NCBI GenBank assembly: GCA_005778045.1
Contig: SXKQ01000093.1
Location: 1 to 37,611, forward strand
Length of the DNA: 37,611 nt
Direction: 5' to 3'
Origin: Planctomycetia bacterium
GTDB lineage: Bacteria; Planctomycetota; UBA1135; GCA-002686595
In this document: in pieces, positions 23,023 to 29,478 of the stretch
How positions within the stretch are numbered: position 1 is the first letter of the stretch
Layout of the letters: every line of letters begins with the position of its first letter
Program-made: the position numbers and the translations under genes
The notes under the pieces: generated by a model
What the model was told of the DNA's origin: nothing
The model's input: the letters and a program-made list of their open reading frames with translations, nothing else
The model's database searches: none

Positions 23023-23976
23023 ATGCCCCGCACCCAGCCCCTGCTCGCGCTGCTCGCACCCTTCGCCCTGCTGCTCGCGCTCGCCTGCGTCGGCACGCCG
23101 GAGCCCGCGCAGCCGCGCCCCCAGACGCTCCCGCGCCCGGCGGTCAGCGCTACGGCGGCGGCCGACCTGCCCGGCCTCCTCAACGTGGTCGCCTACACGG
23201 ACGCGCTCTACAGCGGCTCCCAGCCCGAGGGACCGGGTCTCGAGACCCTGGCCGACTTGGGCTTCCGCACGATCATCTCGGTCGACGGCGCCCAGCCCGC
23301 GGTCGAGTCCGCGGAAGCGTTCGGCCTGCGCTACGTGCACCTCCCCATCGGCTACGACGGCATCGACGCGACCCGCAAGCTCGAGCTGGCCCGCGCCGTG
23401 CGCGACCTGCCCGGTCCGATCTACGTGCACTGCCACCACGGTAAGCACCGCAGCGCGGGCGCCGCGGCCGCGATCACTCTCGCTTTGGGCGAGCTCGACG
23501 AGGCGGGCGCCAAGGCGCGCATGAAGGTCTCGGGCACCGCCGCCGACTACAAGGGCCTGTGGGCCTGCGCGAGCGAGACGCCGCTCGCCGACAAAGCCAA
23601 GCTCGACACCGCCTCGAACGCCTTCCCCAGCCGTTCGAAGTCCACCGGCCTCGTGCAGCTCATGGTCGACATCGACTACGCGCTCGACAACGTCAAGAGC
23701 GTCGAGAAGGCTGCTTGGAGCGTGCCGGCCGAGCATCCCGACCTCGTGCCGCCCGCAGAAGTCGGTCGCATCGCGCACTACTTGCGCGAGCTCGAGGACG
23801 ACGGAGAAGTGAAGGCCAAGGGCACCGAGTTCCTCGCCACCCTGCGCGCCTCGCGCGAGGCCGCGGAGAAGCTCGAGAAGTCGCTGCTCGACAGGGCGGC
23901 TCCAGATACGCTCGCCGCGGACATGAGGGCGCTCGTGAGCTCCTGCAAGAGCTGCCACGCCAAGTTCCGCGACTAG
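23023..23976 (+). CDS. Lipoprotein: cysteine phosphatase fused to cytochrome c'-like domain
   Basis: 317 residues from ATG 23023. The N-terminus MPRTQPLLALLAPF with lipobox L-A-L-A-C marks an exported lipoprotein; the longer open frame upstream lacks protein-like sequence. Residues 45-190 are a dual-specificity/tyrosine phosphatase-like domain with the loop H-C137-H-H-G-K-H-R143-S (Cx5R). Residues 205-317 are predicted helical and end in S-S-C308-K-S-C311-H312-A-K-F-R, the heme-attachment signature at the C-terminus typical of cytochrome c'-type four-helix bundles. Both activities would lie outside the cytoplasmic membrane. The fusion suggests redox or gas-ligand control of a phosphatase, or simply two tethered functions. 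Its stop overlaps the convergent ATP-grasp gene's stop (CTAG). Confidence 0.85.
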   Translation: MPRTQPLLALLAPFALLLALACVGTPEPAQPRPQTLPRPAVSATAAADLPGLLNVVAYTDALYSGSQPEGPGLETLADLGFRTIISVDGAQPAVESAEAFGLRYVHLPIGYDGIDATRKLELARAVRDLPGPIYVHCHHGKHRSAGAAAAITLALGELDEAGAKARMKVSGTAADYKGLWACASETPLADKAKLDTASNAFPSRSKSTGLVQLMVDIDYALDNVKSVEKAAWSVPAEHPDLVPPAEVGRIAHYLRELEDDGEVKAKGTEFLATLRASREAAEKLEKSLLDRAAPDTLAADMRALVSSCKSCHAKFRD

Positions 23977-24917
23977 GCCAGGCTGTCGAGGCGTTCGAGC
24001 GCGAGCTCCGGCGCGTGCGCGTCGGACATGGCGGTGGCCCAGTCCATCGTGAAGCGTGCGTTGATCTCGCTCAGGGGGTTCAGCACGCTGCGGCCCGAGC
24101 CATCGAGTGCGCGGTGGTGGTACGCGTCGATGCCGAACGGGCCGAAGTAGGCCGCGGACGCGAGCGCGCGCCCCGCGCTCTCGAAGGCCGCTGCGAGCGC
24201 CGCGTCGTCCGCGCGCGAGAGCTGCCCGCGTCCGGCGCGCTCCGTCGCGAGCCATGCGCCGTGCTCGGCGACCTGCTGGAAGCACGGCCGCGAGATCGAG
24301 ACCACGCCGTCGCGCCCCACCCAGCCCGAGCGCGTGTGCTCGAGCGTCACCTCGACCCAGGGTTCGAGGACGAGCGGACCGATCCGCAGGCTGGCCTCGA
24401 TCCATGCGAGCTCGTCCGCGCGCGGTTGCCCCGACGCGATGCGCCTTCGCCCGCGCCCCGCCGCACCGAACGTGCGGCGCACCAGCCAACCATGCGGAGC
24501 GGGGCGCGCGAGCAGCGCGAGCGTCTCTTCCAGCGTCGCCGCGACCGCCTTCTCGAAGCTCGCGTCGGCGAGTGGCGCGCGCACGGCGGCCGCGACGGGC
24601 CGCGCGTTGACGGTGCGCAGCACCTCGAGCCCCGGGGCCGCTTCGACGCGCGCACCCGAGCGTCGCAGCAACGCGAGCGCCGTCGGCGTCGGGCTCCACG
24701 CGAGGCCCGCGAGGCCCGCGGCGAGCTGGGGATCGCGCGCGAGTGCCGCCTCGGTCACGAGCACGTCGCCCGGGCGCAGGAGAGTGCCGAGCAGTCGGGT
24801 GCGCTCGCGCTCGACGATCGCCCGCAGGTGCGCGGTCGGCGCATAGCGGCGTACGGCGGCGAGCTCGCTCTCCGCATCGAGGTTGAGCACCCAGGCGCGC
24901 GGCTCGTGCTCGCTCAC
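23973..24917 (-). CDS. ATP-grasp domain protein
   Basis: 314 residues from a GTG start that overlaps the DUF455 gene's stop (GTGA). It is divergent but shows a Gly/Arg-rich ATP loop after G-W-L-V-R-R-T-F (residues 151-160) and the metal-binding end motif S-E284-I-N286-A-R288. ATP-grasp enzymes join a carboxylate to an amine, thiol or imino acid through an acyl-phosphate. The N-terminal 130 residues form the preATP-like domain without a known signature. The translational coupling with a ferritin-like protein suggests a two-step modification of a small molecule or peptide. The substrate cannot be read. Its stop shares the CTAG with the convergent phosphatase gene. Confidence 0.78.
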   Translation of the reverse strand: MSEHEPRAWVLNLDAESELAAVRRYAPTAHLRAIVERERTRLLGTLLRPGDVLVTEAALARDPQLAAGLAGLAWSPTPTALALLRRSGARVEAAPGLEVLRTVNARPVAAAVRAPLADASFEKAVAATLEETLALLARPAPHGWLVRRTFGAAGRGRRRIASGQPRADELAWIEASLRIGPLVLEPWVEVTLEHTRSGWVGRDGVVSISRPCFQQVAEHGAWLATERAGRGQLSRADDAALAAAFESAGRALASAAYFGPFGIDAYHHRALDGSGRSVLNPLSEINARFTMDWATAMSDAHAPELALERLDSLA

Positions 24918-25783
24918 CGTCGCGCTCCCGGGCCCGCGACCCCGCGCTCGCGCGGCTCGGACTCGAGGCGCGCGAGGAAGCGCTCGTCGAGCCCCGCGCT
25001 GCGCCGCGCGACGCGATTGAGCGGACGTCCCTGCAGCACCGCCGGCGTGAGCGGCGCCGGGAGGGCCGCCCGCCAGATGTCGTAGTCGAGCGGAGCGCCG
25101 GTAAAGTGCTCGAACCAGTGGGCGGCGAAGGCGACATGGCCGATCTCGTCGCGCTCGACCCGCTCGAGCACGCGCGCACCCTCCTCGTCGCCCGCGGCGC
25201 GGAAGGCCGCCGCGTAGCGAGCCGAGTGCTCGAGGTTGGCGCCCTCGAAGCCGAGCCCCTGCAGGGCCACGAAGGCCGCCGGCGTCGCGCAGGTCGGCAC
25301 GCGCTGCCAGAACCAGTCGCGGATGGGCTCGTCCCCGAAGTCGCGCCCCTCGCGGCGGAGCAGCGCACGGTAGAGGCCCAAGTGCTCGAGTTCCTCCCCG
25401 CACAGGCGCACCAGCCCGGCCCGGAAGTCGCGCGGGGTCTCGGGAAAGGCCAGCACAGCCCAAGCGAAAAGCTCCGCCGCCTGCAGCTCGTGGTGCACGA
25501 ACGTGTGCAGGATGCGGGATCGCGCGCCCCGGTCGCGCAGGCCCTCGGGGCGCGGGGCGGACGGGCTGCGGGAAGCGACGCGCCAGCGGGGCGGGCGGCC
25601 GGGACGCTCGAGGCGCACCGCCGTGGGCGTGACCGTCCAGCTTTCCTCGTGTCGCGTGTCCGGAGCCGATCTGGGCGAGAGCTTCGCCTCGACGGTCGTG
25701 GCGAGCACCAGCTCCGCGCACCAGCGCTCGACGGAGCGCTCCCCAAAAACGTTCATTTCGCGGCAGGAAGCGGGAGAACTCAT
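24914..25783 (-). CDS. Ferritin-like DUF455 family protein
   Basis: 289 residues from ATG 25783 (ATG 25756 is an alternative; neither has a clear ribosome-binding site). The four-helix ligand set of a ferritin-like di-metal site is visible: H97-H98-E99, E130-E131-L-E133-H134, E180 with E185-H186, and D212-E213-I-G-H216. This matches DUF455 (COG2833), with the usual V-E-A-K-L-S-P segment near residue 32. Members are uncharacterised as far as I know; a di-iron oxygenase or hydroxylase is likely from the ligands. It is coupled to an ATP-grasp gene and divergent from a desaturase, another di-iron enzyme. Confidence 0.85.
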   Translation of the reverse strand: MSSPASCREMNVFGERSVERWCAELVLATTVEAKLSPRSAPDTRHEESWTVTPTAVRLERPGRPPRWRVASRSPSAPRPEGLRDRGARSRILHTFVHHELQAAELFAWAVLAFPETPRDFRAGLVRLCGEELEHLGLYRALLRREGRDFGDEPIRDWFWQRVPTCATPAAFVALQGLGFEGANLEHSARYAAAFRAAGDEEGARVLERVERDEIGHVAFAAHWFEHFTGAPLDYDIWRAALPAPLTPAVLQGRPLNRVARRSAGLDERFLARLESEPRERGVAGPGARR

Positions 25784-25887
25784 CGGCGGGCGGGAGGCAA
25801 GGTAGCACGCGGGCAGCAAGCCCGGCGCGGGCCGGTGGCCGCAACTGCGCGCAGAATCTCGCGGTTCCCTCGTGCGTGGCTCGAGCC

Positions 25888-25893
25888 TATGAT
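25888..25893 (+). promoter_or_regulatory. Leaderless -10 box (TATGAT, N6, ATG)
   Basis: TATGAT, five of six bases matching the consensus TATAAT, is followed by GCCGCG and ATG 25900. This selects 25900 over the in-frame GTG at 25876, which lies upstream of the box. No Shine-Dalgarno is present. Confidence 0.6.
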
Positions 25894-25899
25894 GCCGCG

Positions 25900-26991
25900 A
25901 TGCGAATGGCGGCAAGCTCCACCGCGGTACCCCACCCCGACCACCGCCGGGGCGACCGAGCGGGCTCGGCCGGCTCGAAATCCATCGCTGCAGACTCGAC
26001 CGAGGCGGAGGCCCTGCGCGCGGGTCGCGACCTGTTGCGCGCCACCGAGCGCTACGCCTTCGACTCGCGCGGCCGCAGCTGGGTGCACCTGCTATCCACC
26101 GTGTTGCTGCTCGTCGGCGCGCTCGTGGTCGCGGGTGCGGCGCCTTGGTGGCCGGTGCAGCTCGCGGGCTCGATCCTCGCCACCTTGATCTTCGTGCGTG
26201 CGTTCATCCTGTTCCACGACTTCATGCACGGCTCGATCCTGAAGGGCTCGAAGGTCGCCGAAGGCATCTTCTTCGTGCTCGGGATGATCCTGATGACGCC
26301 GCCCAACGCGTGGCGCTACGGGCATAACTACCATCACAAGCACGTGGGCAAGCGCTCTGAGGCGAGCACGGGCTCTTTCCCGCTGCTGACGACCGAGATG
26401 TGGCGCAAGGCCTCGAAGAGCGATCGCCGCTTCTATCGAGTGGCGCGCCACCCGCTGACCATCGTGTTCGCGGTCCTGACGGTGTTCGCCTACTCGATCT
26501 GCGTCACGAACTTCCTCAAGGACCCGCGCAAGTACTGGGACTCGGCCGCGGCGCTGCTGTGCCACATCGTCGGAGCGCCCTTGCTCGCGATCTACGGCGG
26601 CTTCGAGCCGCTCCTGTTCCTGTACCTGATCCCCGTGGTGAGCGCGGGAGCGCTCGGTGCCTACCTGTTCTACTCGCAGCACAACTTCGTCGGCATGCAA
26701 GTGCCCGACGAGGCCGAGTGGGACTACCACTCGGCCTCGGTAGCGACCTCGAGCTACCTAGAAACTGGCCCGCTGATGCGCTTCTTCACCGGCAACATCG
26801 GCTACCACCACGTGCACCACCTGAACGCGCAGATCCCGTTCTACCGGCTGCCGCAGGTGATGGCCGAGATGCCGGAGCTGCAGCACCCGATCCGCACGAC
26901 CCTGTGGCCGCGCGACGTGCTCGGCAACCTGCGGCTCAAGCTGTGGGACGAATCGCGGCGCGAGATGGTCACGTTCCGCGACGTCGGCTGA
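25900..26991 (+). CDS. Membrane fatty-acid desaturase
   Basis: 363 residues with hydrophobic segments at about 62-104, 120-135, 186-205 and 215-258. All three histidine boxes of the FA_desaturase superfamily are intact: H106-D-F-M-H110, H142-N-Y-H145-H146 and H303-H-V-H306-H307; an extra S-Q-H261-N also fits the class. The enzyme should insert a double bond into membrane acyl chains, using a di-iron centre. The N-terminal 45 residues are polar and variable. It is read as a single gene from a divergent promoter region of 116 bases shared with the DUF455 gene. Regiospecificity cannot be told; carotenoid or other lipid substrates are less likely. Confidence 0.93.
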   Translation: MRMAASSTAVPHPDHRRGDRAGSAGSKSIAADSTEAEALRAGRDLLRATERYAFDSRGRSWVHLLSTVLLLVGALVVAGAAPWWPVQLAGSILATLIFVRAFILFHDFMHGSILKGSKVAEGIFFVLGMILMTPPNAWRYGHNYHHKHVGKRSEASTGSFPLLTTEMWRKASKSDRRFYRVARHPLTIVFAVLTVFAYSICVTNFLKDPRKYWDSAAALLCHIVGAPLLAIYGGFEPLLFLYLIPVVSAGALGAYLFYSQHNFVGMQVPDEAEWDYHSASVATSSYLETGPLMRFFTGNIGYHHVHHLNAQIPFYRLPQVMAEMPELQHPIRTTLWPRDVLGNLRLKLWDESRREMVTFRDVG

Positions 26992-27198
26992 GACGGGCGA
27001 GGACCGCGCCCCCAAGCCTCCGCGCGCGGGCGCAGTCCGCGCTTGACGGCTGGGCTCACGTGTGCGCGCAGGCCAGCGCGGAAGCTCGGCGCCCCAAGGA
27101 AGGTCCAGCGTGGCCGAGCGGTGGAAGCTGCGCCGCGGGGCGTCCGCGATGCGGTGTGAGACGTGCACCCCGGTGGTCTCGACGTACAGACCGTCGCG

Positions 27199-27552
27199 TC
27201 ACTTTCGAACCACGATCAGCCGCTCGAGCGGATGCTGGCCGCACTCGCGTTCCTCGGCGTTGCGCACGATGCCGGTCAGCTCCTCGCGCCGCTTCCCGAG
27301 CTCGCCCTCGAGCTTCGGGATGCCCGCCGGAGAGCGCTCGCGGATGCGCTCGCACGCTGGGCACTCCCCGGCGCGCGCCGCGTAGGGCCGTGTGCACCCG
27401 GTCCAGCGCCCGCGCAGGTACACCGCGCCGCAGCCGCTGCAGCAGCCCGGCCCCGCCCGCTTTCCGTCGCGACGGTACGGGTGGTGGCGTTCGCCGCCTT
27501 CGCCGCGGCCCCTGCGGAAACACCTCGAAACGCTGCGCCTCGCGCTGGTCAT
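27199..27552 (-). CDS. BCAM0308 family protein (zinc-ribbon-like)
   Basis: 117 residues from ATG 27552 with an excellent ribosome-binding site (AAGGAGG, five bases upstream). A basic N-terminal tail is followed by two CxxC pairs, C38-S-G-C41-G-A and E-C64-P-A-C67-E-R-I, then S-P-A-G and the C-terminal signature R-N-A-E-E, with H-P-L-E-R-L before the end. This order matches the BCAM0308 family as I remember it. The cysteines probably bind zinc. Function is unknown; nucleic-acid or ribosome association would suit the size and charge. It lies 106 bases downstream of the DUF4349 gene on the same strand. Confidence 0.82.
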   Translation of the reverse strand: MTSARRSVSRCFRRGRGEGGERHHPYRRDGKRAGPGCCSGCGAVYLRGRWTGCTRPYAARAGECPACERIRERSPAGIPKLEGELGKRREELTGIVRNAEERECGQHPLERLIVVRK

Positions 27553-27556
27553 GGCG

Positions 27557-27563
27557 ACCTCCT
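27557..27563 (-). promoter_or_regulatory. Shine-Dalgarno for BCAM0308 gene
   Basis: AAGGAGG on the minus strand about five bases before ATG 27552, among the best ribosome-binding sites in the window. It shows that this gene is translated from a leadered message, unlike the TANNNT-N6 genes. Confidence 0.7.
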
Positions 27564-27658
27564 TCGCTCGGCGTGGATCCTCGGCCCAGCACGGAGCGGC
27601 GGCTCCCCGCCCGACCTCGAACACGGCGTGGTGCGCTGTGCGACGCGCCGCCGGGCTT

Positions 27659-28834
27659 TCAGCGTCGCAGCGAGAGCGCGCTCGCCTCGAGCTCGACCGC
27701 GAGCGGCGCGAACAGCTCGCGCGGCCCCCAGGCCTCGAAGGTGTAGACGTCGTCCTTGGTGCGCGCGACCACAAGCAGGTAGTCGTGGAGTGCTCCGGCG
27801 ACCTCGCGCGAGCCCGCGACCAGCGCCCGGTCCTCGCCGAGATCGCGCTCGGACGACACGACCAGCGAGCGCGAGCGCACGAGCTCGGCGCGCGCGAGCT
27901 TCGCCCAAAACGCGAGCGCGCCCCTGTCGTAGTTCGACTCGCGCCGGACCTTGATGCGCACACCGTCTGCGTTCATGGCCTCGACCGTGTCGCGGTCGCT
28001 GTAGTAGCGGATGAACTGCGCGGGCGGCTCGAAGCGCGGGCCGCTGGCGAGCAGGCCGGGCCGACGCGGCCGCCCCTCGACGGCACCCGCGACGAGCCCG
28101 TCGCCGAGGCGCGCGATCCAGTCGAAAGGTAGCAGCGTGCCATCCTCGCCGCGCGGAGCGGACTGCGCGCGATTGAACGTCACGCGGATGGTGCTCATCG
28201 CGACCTGGGAACGCAGGAAGCGCGCGCGACCCTCGAGTGCCTCCAGCTCGACCGTCACGCGCGCCAGCTCGGCCTCGATGCGCAGCGTGTCCTCCATCTT
28301 CTCGCTCTTCTCGAGGTGCGCCAGCAGGCGCTCGCGAGCGCGGCGCGCGTTGTCGATGCGGATGTCGAGCTCGACCAGCGTCTCGGTGATGTCCTCGGCG
28401 CGCACGCTGCGTTCGACGACTTCTCCGAGCTGCCCGATGCGCTCGAGCAGGGCCTCGAACTGGGCCGCGGGCACGCGCACCGCGATCGTGCGCGCATCGC
28501 TCTCCGACATCCAGCCGCCGGCCGCCTCCGCGAAGGACTTGACCGAGGTCTGCGCCGCCGAAGGCGAGAGCACGACGACCGAGAGCGCCGCGCTGTAGAT
28601 CACCTGCCGCGCCTCCTTGGGCGCCGCTTCGAGCGCGTCGCTCGGGCCTTGCACAGACATGCCCCCAGAGTCCGCGGAGCGGGTCACGTCCTTGTAGGCG
28701 GCGAAGCCCGGCTCCGCCGCGGCTCCCTCGGAGTCCCAAGTCTCGAGCGCGGCCGGGACTGAAGCGGGCGCAGCCATGTTCATGCAACCGGCGAGCAGCA
28801 GGCAGGCGGACAGCGAGACGGCGAGCAACTTCAT
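27659..28834 (-). CDS. DUF4349 lipoprotein
   Basis: 391 residues from ATG 28834. The signal peptide ends in L-L-L-A-G-C17, a lipobox. The DUF4349 core covers about residues 75-240: strand A-A-L-S-V-V-V, S-F-A-E-A-A-G-G, A-R-T-I-A-V-R-V-P-A, the central coiled coil A-R-R-A-R-E-R-L-L-A-H-L-E-K-S-E, and S-T-I-R-V-T-F. Most family members have a C-terminal membrane helix; this one instead has a further alpha/beta region of about 130 residues. It probably sits at the outer face of a membrane, possibly in envelope stress or surface organisation, but no function is established. Confidence 0.88.
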   Translation of the reverse strand: MKLLAVSLSACLLLAGCMNMAAPASVPAALETWDSEGAAAEPGFAAYKDVTRSADSGGMSVQGPSDALEAAPKEARQVIYSAALSVVVLSPSAAQTSVKSFAEAAGGWMSESDARTIAVRVPAAQFEALLERIGQLGEVVERSVRAEDITETLVELDIRIDNARRARERLLAHLEKSEKMEDTLRIEAELARVTVELEALEGRARFLRSQVAMSTIRVTFNRAQSAPRGEDGTLLPFDWIARLGDGLVAGAVEGRPRRPGLLASGPRFEPPAQFIRYYSDRDTVEAMNADGVRIKVRRESNYDRGALAFWAKLARAELVRSRSLVVSSERDLGEDRALVAGSREVAGALHDYLLVVARTKDDVYTFEAWGPRELFAPLAVELEASALSLRR

Positions 28835-28945
28835 CGAGCGGACATCCCTTTTTTCGCGTAGAACGCGCACGCAGGCACGCTACGGCGGCCACGCCCGCCC
28901 TGCGAGCGCCGAAATGCCACTTGCCAGCGTCCGCGCGACAGTTCT

Positions 28946-28951
28946 TACAAT
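28946..28951 (+). promoter_or_regulatory. Probable promoter -10 (TACAAT), near-leaderless
   Basis: TACAAT, five of six consensus bases, lies ten bases before ATG 28962. A TTGCCA at 28921-28926 could be a -35 element, at a somewhat long 19-base spacer. Transcription would begin only a few bases ahead of the start codon. It lies in the 127-base gap between two divergent lipoprotein genes. Confidence 0.5.
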
Positions 28952-28961
28952 CCTAGTCACC

Positions 28962-29474
28962 ATGCGACTCGCCGCCGCGCTGCTGCCCCTCCTCGCGCTC
29001 GCTTCCTGCGCTTCCACCGGCCAGCCCGCGCCCGTCGCGGGCGCCGCGGAGCAGTTCGAGCGTCTCAAGCGCCTCGAGGGCGAGTGGGTCGCGCTCGCGG
29101 GCGTGGGCGATGCACCCGCGGGCACGCTCGTGCGCTACCACGTGACCAGCGGGGGCACGGCGCTGGTCGAGACCGTCTTCTGCGGCACGCCGGACGAGAT
29201 GTCGACTGTCTACTACCTCGACAACGGCGCCCTCGCGCTCGTGCACTACTGCCTCGGCAACCAGCCGCGCATGCTCGCTCGCGCGAGCGACGAACCCGAC
29301 GTCGTGCGCTTCGAGTTCGCCGGCGGCGCCAACATCGGAAGCTCGACGTCGCACATGCACGCCGCGGAACTCCGCTTCACGAGCGACGCGCGCCTCGACA
29401 CGCGCTGGACGCAGTGGAAGGACGGCCGCGCGGCCGGAGACGTCCGCCTCGCGCTCGTGCGCTCTTGGAAATGA
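28962..29474 (+). CDS. Small lipoprotein, calycin-like beta-barrel (tentative)
   Basis: 170 residues. The signal peptide MRLAAALLPLLALASC ends in a lipobox with C16. The mature part is beta-rich: L-E-G-E-W-V, Y-H-V-T-S-G-G-T-A-L-V-E-T, a C-G-T-P-D-E-M-S-T-V-Y segment, H-Y-C-L-G-N-Q-P-R-M, F-A-G-G-A-N and S-H-M-H-A. I recall similar short proteins annotated as DUF1579-like or heme-binding-like beta-barrels, but I cannot name the family with certainty. The His/Met pairs (H-Y-C, H-M-H) could hold a metal or heme. It is a single gene, four bases from the convergent RND gene's stop. Confidence 0.78.
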   Translation: MRLAAALLPLLALASCASTGQPAPVAGAAEQFERLKRLEGEWVALAGVGDAPAGTLVRYHVTSGGTALVETVFCGTPDEMSTVYYLDNGALALVHYCLGNQPRMLARASDEPDVVRFEFAGGANIGSSTSHMHAAELRFTSDARLDTRWTQWKDGRAAGDVRLALVRSWK

Positions 29475-29478
29475 GCGG

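Noticed and set aside
22126..25746. Very long minus-strand open frame of about 1200 codons
   Set aside because: It runs antisense or out of frame through several well-supported genes and reads as Arg/Ala-rich sequence typical of shadow frames in GC-rich DNA.
27105..27200. tRNA-Leu/Ser-like segment (TGGCCGAGCGGTGGAA, a near-perfect D-arm block)
   Set aside because: No matching acceptor stem, no proper anticodon stem after the D-arm, and the would-be T-loop (GGTCTCGAC) lacks the consensus. Probably chance.
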